Shown here: one piece after another, positions 41,771 through 49,079 of the stretch | Numbering within the stretch: position 1 is the stretch's first letter | How the letters are laid out: each line of letters starts with the position of its first letter | Assembly (NCBI GenBank): GCA_944392695.1 | Contig: CALXXN010000002.1 | Coordinates: 124,001 to 188,000, forward strand | DNA: 64,000 bases | Direction: 5' to 3' | Source of the DNA: an uncultured Spirochaetales bacterium | Lineage (GTDB): Bacteria > Spirochaetota > Spirochaetia > Sphaerochaetales > Sphaerochaetaceae | The notes under the pieces: generated by a model | What the model saw: the letters and a program-made list of their open reading frames with translations, nothing else | Told to the model about the DNA's origin: nothing | Databases searched by the model: none | Position numbers and translations under genes: made by a program

Positions 41771-42693
41771 AGAAGGAAAGCGAGGCCCTCCTCGAACTTG
41801 TGGCTGACTGGAAGGGCATAAGGGAATCAGGTTGCGCCTACAGCATCAGGGAAGATGGGAAGGGCATTGAACGCATGTCGAGCGATGATGTCAGGATCGA
41901 GCCGAAGGCTGATGGAAGCGGGCTCGACATCTACGTGCGTCCAGGTGCCAAAGGCGCCAAGGCCGCCATCCCCGCCTGTGTGACACACGCTGGCGTGAAC
42001 GACCTGGTCTACAACGACTTCCACATAGGAGAGGGTGCCGATGTCACCATCATCGCTGGTTGTGGCGTCCATGTCAAAAACGGGGAGGAGGCACGCCACA
42101 GCGGCATACACCGCTTCTTCCTCGCACCCCGCTCCCATGTCCTCTATGAGGAGAAGCATGTCGGGCGTGGTGGAGACAGGGGCACGAAACGCTCGATAGA
42201 CCCTGTGACGGAAGTCCACCTCGATGAGGGCAGCTTCCTTGAAATGGACACCAGCCAGATAGGAGGAGTCGACCTCTCGACGCGCAAGACAGTGGCCACG
42301 CTGGGACCTGCTGCGAAGCTTGTCGTCAAGGAACACCTGCTGACCGAGGGTGATGAACGTGTGACGACGGACTTCGATGTCGTGATGGAAGGCGCGGGGT
42401 CGGCGGTCGACCTGGTGTCACGTTCAGTCGCACGGGACCACTCCCATCAGGAATACCGGTCAAGGATACGGGGAGAAGCCCCCTGCACAGGGCACAGCGA
42501 ATGTGATGCCATCCTGACAGGTCAGGGTTGCGTGCTCGCCTCCCCTGCCCTTGATGCGCTGTGCGAGGACGCCTCCCTCGTCCACGAGGCGGCGATTGGG
42601 AAGATCGCGGGAGAACAGATCATGAAGCTACGCACCTTCGGCCTCACCGAAGAGGAAGCGGAAGCGAAGATCATAGAAGGCTTCCTGCGCTGA
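41767..42693 (+). CDS. sufB: SufB/SufD-like scaffold protein
   Basis: 308 residues, shorter than classical SufB (about 470). The core beta-helix is recognisable: LDEGSFLEMDTSQIGG, VTTDFDVVMEGAGSAVDLVSRS, SHQEYRSRIRGEAPCTGHSECDAIL, and the family end HEAAIGKIAGEQIMKLRTFGLTEEEA. Cysteines in EAPCTGHSEC and CGVHV could bind iron or sulfide. It is coupled to the ATPase gene. The last 76 bp are duplicated at 44916-44991, beyond an inserted AAA/HEPN cassette. Confidence 0.88.
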   Translation: MKKESEALLELVADWKGIRESGCAYSIREDGKGIERMSSDDVRIEPKADGSGLDIYVRPGAKGAKAAIPACVTHAGVNDLVYNDFHIGEGADVTIIAGCGVHVKNGEEARHSGIHRFFLAPRSHVLYEEKHVGRGGDRGTKRSIDPVTEVHLDEGSFLEMDTSQIGGVDLSTRKTVATLGPAAKLVVKEHLLTEGDERVTTDFDVVMEGAGSAVDLVSRSVARDHSHQEYRSRIRGEAPCTGHSECDAILTGQGCVLASPALDALCEDASLVHEAAIGKIAGEQIMKLRTFGLTEEEAEAKIIEGFLR

Positions 42694-42694
42694 A
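42619..42694 (+). repeat. Direct repeat, copy A: 3' end of sufB
   Basis: 76 bp from ATCATGAA to the stop codon and one more base. It matches 44916-44991 at 73 of 76 positions; the three differences are g/a, c/t and c/a. It encodes the last 23 SufB residues. Confidence 0.95.
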
Positions 42695-42704
42695 CAGCAT
42701 GTAC

Positions 42705-42736
42705 ATGGAGGCTTGCCAGTGGCAGGCCTCCATTTT
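42705..42736 (+). terminator. sufCB terminator
   Basis: ATGGAGGC-T-TGCC and GGCA-G-GCCTCCAT pair as a 13-bp stem around AGT, followed by TTTTC. It separates sufB transcription from the cassette. Confidence 0.88.
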
Positions 42737-42823
42737 CATCAAGGCAGCAAGACTCCAGGACAGTATTCCTATCTAGCGGATTCCACCGTCAAAAGACTTT
42801 GAAAACAGGTTTAAGCTCCTAAA

Positions 42824-42876
42824 TTTGCATGAAATGTGCAAAATTGTTGACAAAAACAAAATCTGAGCACTAACAT
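42824..42876 (+). promoter_or_regulatory. Cassette promoter with upstream dyad
   Basis: TTTGCA (42824-42829) and TGCAAA (42837-42842) form a dyad around TGAAATG, followed by TTGACA (42847-42852), 18 bases and TAACAT (42871-42876). The cassette thus appears to have its own, possibly autoregulated, promoter. Confidence 0.5.
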
Positions 42877-42902
42877 GACCTCAAGGGATATCGGAGGAAA
42901 CC

Positions 42903-44141
42903 ATGCTTTTGGAGTTTTCATGTTCTAACCATAAATCCATCAAGGACAAAGTCACCTTCTCCTTGCTTGCAGGAAGTGACAACACTTTTGAAGAGCATCT
43001 GAAAGTCCATGATTCTTTCAGGGTCTTACGCACAGCTGTGATTTATGGGCCAAACGGATCAGGGAAAAGCAATTTCCTCAGTGCCATCGCCTTTGTCAGC
43101 AGCCTTGTCGCAACAAGTATCAACAACCAACCAGGACAGGGTGTCTTCCAAGCCAGGCACAAGCTAAGCGAGCCTGGTTCCCCCAGTGAATTCGCAGTGC
43201 AATTCATGCATGATGAAATACGCTATGCCTATGGTTTTTCTGTCGTACAGAACAAGATAGACAATGAATACCTGTATTATTTCCCAAAAGGAAGACAGGT
43301 GAAGATATTCGAGCGCGATGGAATCACCGTGAAACCAGGGGATAGGTATAAATCAGCATTCGACATCAGCACTACGATATTGAAGGACAACAGGTTGTTC
43401 CTTTCCTGTGCTGCGAATTACAGCAATGTGAAAGAAATAGAAGATGCATTCATTTTCTTTACAAGGGAAATCGTGGTTTACAACCCAACAATCAACAACT
43501 GGACTGAGTATTCTGTGTCCCTGATGCAGGAAAACGCACAGGTGAAAGACCTTTTTGTCAAAATACTCCAGTCATTGGGAACTGGAATAAAGGACGTGAA
43601 GGTGAGAATGGAAAAAGTGGACCTGTCGGAACTTCCACAGGAAACCATGCTACCTGAGGCGATAAGAAGTCTTATAGGCAACAATGATGTGAACAAGGTC
43701 GACGCCAAGGTCATATATGATGATTTCGAAGTAGACCTGGTCAGTGAAGAATCTGAGGGCATCAAGAAGCTGTTCCAGTTGATTTGCCCGATAATCGATA
43801 TACTTGATTCCGGCAAGATCCTTATCTGCGATGAAATAGAGTCCAGCCTGCATGAATCTGTAGTCTTCCAAATAATACAGCTTTTCATGAACTACAAGAA
43901 AGATGCTTTCGCACAGCTGGTCTTCTCCACCCATGATACAAGCTTGTTGGACTCCGATTTGTTCCGGAGGGATCAGATATGGTTCACCCAGCTCAAAGAG
44001 GACAGGTCGACCGATTTGTATTCGCTTACAGAAATAAGGAATGTCCGTAAAACGGAGAATATCGCCAAAGGGTATATTTCTGGCAAGTATGGTGCCATAC
44101 CAATGCTTAACAAGGCTTTCTTCGACAATCTTGGTCATTGA
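42903..44141 (+). CDS. AAA ATPase of the RecF/OLD-like (AAA_15) type, defence candidate
   Basis: 412 residues. Walker A GPNGSGKS is at 49-56, an ABC-like signature SEESEGIKKLF near 281, Walker B LICDEIE with Asp310 and Glu311, and a switch STHD at 342-345. The N terminus FSCSNHKSIKD is typical of AAA_15 proteins that partner toxins or nucleases in defence systems (for example RloA- and AbiL-type). There is no C-terminal TOPRIM domain, so the effector is probably the HEPN protein encoded 16 bases downstream. GGAGG precedes the ATG. A/T content is higher than in sufB and asnB, fitting recent acquisition. Confidence 0.88.
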   Translation: MLLEFSCSNHKSIKDKVTFSLLAGSDNTFEEHLKVHDSFRVLRTAVIYGPNGSGKSNFLSAIAFVSSLVATSINNQPGQGVFQARHKLSEPGSPSEFAVQFMHDEIRYAYGFSVVQNKIDNEYLYYFPKGRQVKIFERDGITVKPGDRYKSAFDISTTILKDNRLFLSCAANYSNVKEIEDAFIFFTREIVVYNPTINNWTEYSVSLMQENAQVKDLFVKILQSLGTGIKDVKVRMEKVDLSELPQETMLPEAIRSLIGNNDVNKVDAKVIYDDFEVDLVSEESEGIKKLFQLICPIIDILDSGKILICDEIESSLHESVVFQIIQLFMNYKKDAFAQLVFSTHDTSLLDSDLFRRDQIWFTQLKEDRSTDLYSLTEIRNVRKTENIAKGYISGKYGAIPMLNKAFFDNLGH

Positions 44142-44157
44142 TGCATAGGTGAGGGAT

Positions 44158-44856
44158 ATGGAAAGACGGAATCTGACGTTGAACAAAAGATTGGAAGGCA
44201 CACGGGATAAGACGGTATCCCGTGTTGTCAAATTCAATCTTGACCAGATACTGGCGCATTTCAAGGAAACAATCGAATCCATCAAAGCTCATTTCAACAC
44301 AGCCGGACAATTGATTGCTTCTGGAAAACGTGCTGAGGCTGAATATATATGGAGGGCACAGATTGTCTTTGTTGCAGGAGCATTCGACTTCTATATGCAC
44401 GAGCTGACGAAATTCGGCCTTTGTGAGATCCATGATGGCAGATGGCCTAAGACAGACAAGTACAATAACATTGAATTGCCTTTGTCTGTCTTGGAGGAAG
44501 TGCTACAAGATGGTGGGAATGCCGACTGGTTCCTTGAGTATATCAATGGTTATTACCAGACTGTCACAATGATCTCATATGAATCCACGAAAGCCCAACT
44601 GAATCTATTAGGCATGGATGGCAGGAATGTTGCTGATGCCGCATTTCATCAAAGAGGGGATACAGAGAAAACCACGGACAAACTCAAGCGCAGGCTTACC
44701 GAGTTGTTCTATCGCAGGAATATCATTGCGCATCAAACAGACAGGATGCACTCCGATGCATCAATAAACAGGATATCAAAAGAAACTGTGGAAAAATATA
44801 TCATCGATGTGGAAAAGATTGTAATGGCTATAGATAACGAAGCACGAGCCATATGA
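44158..44856 (+). CDS. HEPN-domain protein, probable RNase effector
   Basis: 232 residues. RRNIIAH at 186-192 gives Arg187-Asn-x3-His192, the canonical HEPN RNase motif, in a helical C-terminal region followed by ISKETVEKYIIDVEKIV. The front part (AQIVFVAGAFDFYMHELTKFG) resembles RiboL-PSP/MAE_28990-type HEPN proteins. With an ABC-type AAA partner this is the layout of a toxin-type anti-phage pair, where the ATPase would restrain or trigger RNA cleavage. ATG 44158 is preferred (AGGTGAGG upstream); GTG 44149 is in frame. Its stop overlaps the next small ORF by ATGA. Confidence 0.82.
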   Translation: MERRNLTLNKRLEGTRDKTVSRVVKFNLDQILAHFKETIESIKAHFNTAGQLIASGKRAEAEYIWRAQIVFVAGAFDFYMHELTKFGLCEIHDGRWPKTDKYNNIELPLSVLEEVLQDGGNADWFLEYINGYYQTVTMISYESTKAQLNLLGMDGRNVADAAFHQRGDTEKTTDKLKRRLTELFYRRNIIAHQTDRMHSDASINRISKETVEKYIIDVEKIVMAIDNEARAI

Positions 44857-44990
44857 ATACAAAGGAAGCACCTGTCATCGGGATCAAGGAACAAGAGAGG
44901 ATATTCAACCCGATTATCATGAAACTACGCACCTTCGGCCTCACCGAAGAGGAAGCGGAAGCGAAGATCATAGAAGGCTTCTTGCGATGA
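44853..44990 (+). CDS. Small ORF carrying a second SufB C-terminus
   Basis: 45 codons beginning with the ATG that overlaps the HEPN stop (ATGA). The first 21 residues (MNTKEAPVIGIKEQERIFNP..) are new; residues 22-45 (IMKLRTFGLTEEEAEAKI to the end) equal the SufB tail, in frame and with a stop at the same place. It is either a by-product of insertion at the sufB 3' end or a small third component of the cassette. The coupled start argues that it is translated. Confidence 0.55.
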   Translation: MNTKEAPVIGIKEQERIFNPIIMKLRTFGLTEEEAEAKIIEGFLR

Positions 44991-44991
44991 A
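44916..44991 (+). repeat. Direct repeat, copy B of the sufB 3' end
   Basis: 76 bp matching 42619-42694 with three mismatches. Copies A and B bracket a 2.2-kb cassette, as attL and attR would. Confidence 0.95.
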
Positions 44992-44996
44992 ACACA

Positions 44997-45017
44997 AGGG
45001 GCACCAAAGCAGCCCCT
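44997..45017. terminator. Hairpin downstream of copy B and of the aldehyde oxidoreductase-like gene
   Basis: AGGGGC/GCCCCT around 9 bases. On the minus strand it follows the stop at 45023 and is trailed by TTGTGTTT. Confidence 0.5.
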
Positions 45018-45022
45018 CGTCA

Positions 45023-46609
45023 TCACCTGCCCTTTTCCACCCAATGCCTGATATATGCAAGCTCATCCTCATAACCTTCAGTGAGCTTGACCACATTCAC
45101 CTCGTCCGTGTATCCAGGACGCCCCGGATAAAGGAAGAGCGAGGGCAGTTCCAGCATGGGACCAAATTGGCTTGAGAAGGCATCCACAGACTCAAGACCT
45201 TCCCTGGCCAGGCTCCTTGCCTTGGAACCATCAAGCTTGAATGACTTGAGCAAACACCTCATCAGGACAAGGTTCTTGAATAGCCACTTGGAAAGCCGCA
45301 GGAAAAGCATTGGAACCATGTAGAAGGCAGGCAGACCCCTGTTCTCAAGAGCGTGGGTGTATATCCTCAACCAAGCGGCGATACGACCAACTGTGACACT
45401 GTCAGCAAGATCCTTCAGTCCAAGCACCAGGTCGACATGACAGGGGGTCAGCTCCCCCATCATGCTGAAGAGCGCCTGCGCGTGGGCTCCGCGGAAGTCG
45501 TAGACTGGTGCCCGTCCATTCATTGACACGGCATCAGGCAGGGCGGCAAGTCCTGCTGACACAAGCTCTCCATTACCCTTCCTTGCGGCGATTGACGACA
45601 GGCAGCGCTCCAGTTCACTTATTGAAGCCCCGCGGACAGCAGGGAGCGTGTAAGGCACACACTCCTGGTTGTTAAGATAAGAAAGGACCTCACCTGTCTC
45701 GACAGGGTCGAGTCCAAGATGCAGGCACTGCGACAAAAGACGTGCCACCTTCATTGTGGAGAAGATGCCCAGGTTGCTTCCAAGCGCCATCGCCTCCTGC
45801 CAATCTGGAAGCGGACTCGTGGAATCCTGGTCAGCCGTCCTGCATGCGACAGGACAGCCAGGACAGGCGGAGTGCTCCACAGCAAAATCCCTGCATTGTG
45901 AGCGTCCATCAAGACCACGGCAACGTGGATCGAAGTAAGGAGCGTAATAAGAATGGGCGAACCAGCCCTTCTCCATCCCGATGTCGACAAGGGAAGCGGA
46001 TCCATGGACATTCAAGTCCTTCATCAAGGCGCCACGCAGCTGACGCCGTCCAAGAATTGATGGCCCTGGGGCCTCAGCAACGGCTGTGCAGATGATGCCC
46101 TTCAGGTTCATCGAACCCATCGTGGCGGCAAGCCCGCCACGGCCGATGGACAGGAGACCGTCCGTCACACTGCCGGCGAGGGGGCTCTGCCTCTCACCCG
46201 CTTCACCTATGGCAAGCCAGCCATCGGAGGGGGAGGTGCACAAGACATTGGCGAAGTGCTCTGGAGGACAGAAACGTATGTTCTCACAGTGCTGGACCTC
46301 CACTGATTCCGCAGTGACCTTCAGATAAGAGAGCTTATGGGCACAGCCATGGGCGATGATGGCCACATAGCCCAAAGAAGCCATGGCCCGGGCAAGGCCG
46401 GGATGGGCCACATCACGGCAGATCCGGCCATCACGTCGGTCCTGGTAGATTGCGACAACAGCGCTCATACCACCACTTGAAGGAAAAGCCAGGGCGAAGG
46501 CATCATCAGCCACAACATCATACAGTGAAGACAGGGTGGAACCAGCTTCCGCCTCCCTTACATCCACCCGGTCCTCATCCAGCGCCAACTCAATGATCCT
46601 GCCTTCCAT
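45023..46609 (-). CDS. Aldehyde ferredoxin oxidoreductase-like protein (divergent)
   Basis: 528 residues, shorter than the usual 600 or so. The tungstopterin-binding segment GRGGLAATMGSMNLKGI and the cluster region CPGCPVACRTA place it in the AOR family. The spacing after CPGCPVAC and the missing clear fourth cluster cysteine near the C terminus make the [4Fe-4S] site uncertain. Aldehyde oxidation to acid with ferredoxin is the family reaction; here the substrate is unknown. There is no ribosome site; TATCAT lies eight bases before the ATG, hinting at a leaderless mRNA. No pterin-cofactor genes adjoin it. Confidence 0.8.
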   Translation of the reverse strand: MEGRIIELALDEDRVDVREAEAGSTLSSLYDVVADDAFALAFPSSGGMSAVVAIYQDRRDGRICRDVAHPGLARAMASLGYVAIIAHGCAHKLSYLKVTAESVEVQHCENIRFCPPEHFANVLCTSPSDGWLAIGEAGERQSPLAGSVTDGLLSIGRGGLAATMGSMNLKGIICTAVAEAPGPSILGRRQLRGALMKDLNVHGSASLVDIGMEKGWFAHSYYAPYFDPRCRGLDGRSQCRDFAVEHSACPGCPVACRTADQDSTSPLPDWQEAMALGSNLGIFSTMKVARLLSQCLHLGLDPVETGEVLSYLNNQECVPYTLPAVRGASISELERCLSSIAARKGNGELVSAGLAALPDAVSMNGRAPVYDFRGAHAQALFSMMGELTPCHVDLVLGLKDLADSVTVGRIAAWLRIYTHALENRGLPAFYMVPMLFLRLSKWLFKNLVLMRCLLKSFKLDGSKARSLAREGLESVDAFSSQFGPMLELPSLFLYPGRPGYTDEVNVVKLTEGYEDELAYIRHWVEKGR

Positions 46610-46649
46610 GAAATCAGATGATAGCCATCCTGACAGGCTAAAGGCAAGG

Positions 46650-46679
46650 TTGACAGGGAAAGTCCCTCATTAAGATAAT
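46650..46679 (+). promoter_or_regulatory. neuB promoter (leaderless type)
   Basis: Perfect TTGACA, 18 bases, GATAAT; the neuB ATG begins six bases after the -10 box, so transcription should start at or next to the ATG. Confidence 0.75.
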
Positions 46680-46685
46680 CCAGCC

Positions 46686-47558
46686 ATGACATACGAAAAA
46701 CCCTATGTGATCGCTGAGGTTGGATGCAACCACAAAGGCGAAATGGAAATAGCCCACGAACTGATCCAGACGGCAGCGATCTACTGCAAGGTGGATGCTG
46801 TGAAATTCCAGAAGCGCTGTCCACGGGAGCTCCTGACAGAGGAGCAGTACAACGCACCCCACCCGCATCCAGAGAACTCCTATGGCAAGACCTATGGTGA
46901 GCACAGGGAATTCCTGGAGTTCACAGCGGAGCAGCACAGGCAGCTCAAGGCCTGGTGTGAGGAAGTCGGAGTCACCTACTCCACCTCTGTTTGGGACCTC
47001 ACGAGTGCGAAAGAGATCGCACCACTCGAACCAGAGTTCATCAAGATACCATCAGCCTGCAACACCCACTTCGAGATGCTCGAGTGGCTCTGTGAGAACT
47101 ACAAGGGGGAGATCCAGCTCTCCTTCGGCATGACGACCCATGATGAGGAAGAGGAGATCGTGCGCCTCTTCGAGTCGCATGGACGTGCGGGAGACCTCGT
47201 CGTCTTCGATTGCACCTCAGGGTATCCAGTACCTTATGAGGACATCTGCCTGATGGAGATCCGCCGCCTCCAGGAGAGCTTCGGGGAACGCGTCAAGGCG
47301 ATAGGCTTCTCAGGCCACCACATCGGTACAGCTGTCGATGTCGCCGCCTACACGCTTGGAGCCCCGATCATAGAGCGCCACTACACACTCGACAGGACAT
47401 GGAAGGGTACTGACCATGCGGCATCACTTGAACCTTACGACCTCAAGAAGCTCGTGAAGGACCTGAACGATGTCCACAAGGCACTCAACTGGAAGAGCGA
47501 GGAGATCCTCCCCATTGAGCAGGTGCAGCGCGACAAGCTGAAATACAGGAAGCACTGA
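46686..47558 (+). CDS. neuB: NeuB-family nonulosonate synthase lacking the SAF domain
   Basis: 290 residues. The TIM-barrel has IAEVGCNHKGEMEIA, VKFQKR, SACNTHFEMLEWL, and GFSGHHIGTAVDVAAYTLGAPIIERHYTLDR, all characteristic of sialic-acid-type synthases that join PEP to an N-acetyl hexosamine. The C-terminal antifreeze-like (SAF) domain of about 60 residues, which normally closes the active site of the partner subunit, is missing: the protein ends at DKLKYRKH. The stop overlaps the next gene by one base. The product is therefore probably a nonulosonic or related 2-keto acid whose identity is unclear. Confidence 0.88.
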   Translation: MTYEKPYVIAEVGCNHKGEMEIAHELIQTAAIYCKVDAVKFQKRCPRELLTEEQYNAPHPHPENSYGKTYGEHREFLEFTAEQHRQLKAWCEEVGVTYSTSVWDLTSAKEIAPLEPEFIKIPSACNTHFEMLEWLCENYKGEIQLSFGMTTHDEEEEIVRLFESHGRAGDLVVFDCTSGYPVPYEDICLMEIRRLQESFGERVKAIGFSGHHIGTAVDVAAYTLGAPIIERHYTLDRTWKGTDHAASLEPYDLKKLVKDLNDVHKALNWKSEEILPIEQVQRDKLKYRKH

Positions 47559-48064
47559 TGAGAGAAGCCTCCAGCATCAAGTTACTCCTTACAGACTGCG
47601 ATGGCTGCCTGACAGATGGTGGCATGTATTACTCCGCCAAGGGCGATGAGATGAAGAAGTTCAACTCCAAAGATGGCATGGGCTTCTCCATCGCCCGCCA
47701 CCATGGCCTCATGACCGGCATGGTCACAGGAGAGGACATCGAGCTGAACAAGAGGCGTGCTGAGAAACTCAAGATGCACTTCTACATCCCTGGTTGCAAG
47801 GACAAGCTGGCCGCTGTCAAAGCCCTCTGCGAGGAGCAAGGATTCTCCCTAGACGAAGTCCTCTATATCGGAGACGACATCAACGACCTTGAACTCCTCA
47901 AGGCAGTGGGCATCTCCTGCTGTCCAGATGACGCCGTAAGACAGGTCCGCGAAGCTGTAGACTACATCTCACCCCGCAAGGGAGGAGAAGGTGTCATCAG
48001 GGATGTGGTGGACAGCATCCTCTGCACAGGATCCACAAGCTATTCTGCCAGGATGGAGCAATAA
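47558..48064 (+). CDS. KdsC-like HAD phosphatase
   Basis: 168 residues, capless C0-type HAD. Motif I is TDCDGCLTDG (Asp13, Asp15), the motif II Thr lies in GMVTGED, and motif IV is GDDINDLELL. The layout matches KdsC and the C-terminal phosphatase half of some NeuA proteins. It should dephosphorylate the 9- or 8-phospho product of the NeuB-like enzyme whose gene overlaps it. No CMP-sugar synthetase gene follows. Confidence 0.9.
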   Translation: MREASSIKLLLTDCDGCLTDGGMYYSAKGDEMKKFNSKDGMGFSIARHHGLMTGMVTGEDIELNKRRAEKLKMHFYIPGCKDKLAAVKALCEEQGFSLDEVLYIGDDINDLELLKAVGISCCPDDAVRQVREAVDYISPRKGGEGVIRDVVDSILCTGSTSYSARMEQ

Positions 48065-48068
48065 AAAC

Positions 48069-49079
48069 ATGAAAAGCAATGTGAAGAGCCTTGGCATGGT
48101 TGATGGACTGAAAATCAGTATCGTGATGCCTTTTTACAATACAAATCCCTCGCTCTTCACTCCGCTCATTGAGAGTATTGCGAATCAAAGTCATCAAAAT
48201 TTCGAGGTCATTATCATCGATGATGGAAGCACAGAGGCTCAATCTCTTGAAGCCTTGGATAAAGCGCTAGAAGACCCAAGGTACAGGTTAATCCGACAGA
48301 TACATGGAGGAATCTCAAAAGCCAGGACTGCTGGCATGCGCCAAGCAAGTGGAGACATTCTTTGGTTTGTAGACTCAGATGATCTTGTGCTGCCTGGGGC
48401 ATTTTCATACATGGCCCGATTCTTCTCAAAGCATCCAGACTACGACATGCTTATATTCAAGGCAGAGAGGCAACAAGCTGATGGCCACATCTCGTTCTGG
48501 CAATCAGGAGGTCATATTCCAATCAGTTATGACATGACTGGTGAAGAAGCATTGCATTCCATCATCTACAGCACATATCGTTATGATGGTTTTTTATGGC
48601 GGAAAGCATTGAACCTTCGGACACTTGACAAGGAAACATTGCCAGATTTCCCTGATGATATGATGGTATTTGAAGATAAATACTGGCTTATCAAGCTGAC
48701 AAAGCAACTCAGACTTTGCAAGGTCATCAACAAACGCCTGTACCGTTATAACTTCAACACAGCAAGCCACACAAAACAGGATCCCGGCACACAGACAGAG
48801 CGGATGGTGGAGGGAGCTAGGAAACTGCTTTCGCTTGTGCGCCAGATATGCGATGGGGGTGGCACAGCTCATGCAGACTTCCAAGCCCAAAATGCTTTCT
48901 ATCTCAACTGGATTTACGGCAATTACAAATCACTTGGTCTAGAAGCTGCAAAGTATCCCCTCATATGGGATTTCATTGTAGAGTCAGTCCGCGACATAGA
49001 CCATGGGACGCTTAACTACAGAAGACGTAGGACATTCAAGATAGAGGAAGATGTCAAATCCAAGCTTGGATTTCGGTAA
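48069..49079 (+). CDS. Family 2 glycosyltransferase
   Basis: 336 residues. GT-A start ISIVMPFYNT, DDGST and the DxD equivalent WFVDSDDLV are present. It transfers a sugar from a nucleotide donor at the cytoplasmic face; acceptor unknown. ATG 48069 is four bases after the HAD stop. Codon use turns more A/T-rich from here on, marking the start of a foreign-looking surface cluster. Its TAA abuts the stop of the convergent cytidylyltransferase gene. Confidence 0.88.
   Translation: MKSNVKSLGMVDGLKISIVMPFYNTNPSLFTPLIESIANQSHQNFEVIIIDDGSTEAQSLEALDKALEDPRYRLIRQIHGGISKARTAGMRQASGDILWFVDSDDLVLPGAFSYMARFFSKHPDYDMLIFKAERQQADGHISFWQSGGHIPISYDMTGEEALHSIIYSTYRYDGFLWRKALNLRTLDKETLPDFPDDMMVFEDKYWLIKLTKQLRLCKVINKRLYRYNFNTASHTKQDPGTQTERMVEGARKLLSLVRQICDGGGTAHADFQAQNAFYLNWIYGNYKSLGLEAAKYPLIWDFIVESVRDIDHGTLNYRRRRTFKIEEDVKSKLGFR

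Noticed and set aside
43478-44433. Minus-strand frames inside the AAA/HEPN cassette as an antitoxin
   Set aside because: They are antisense to two well-supported proteins and lack start signals.
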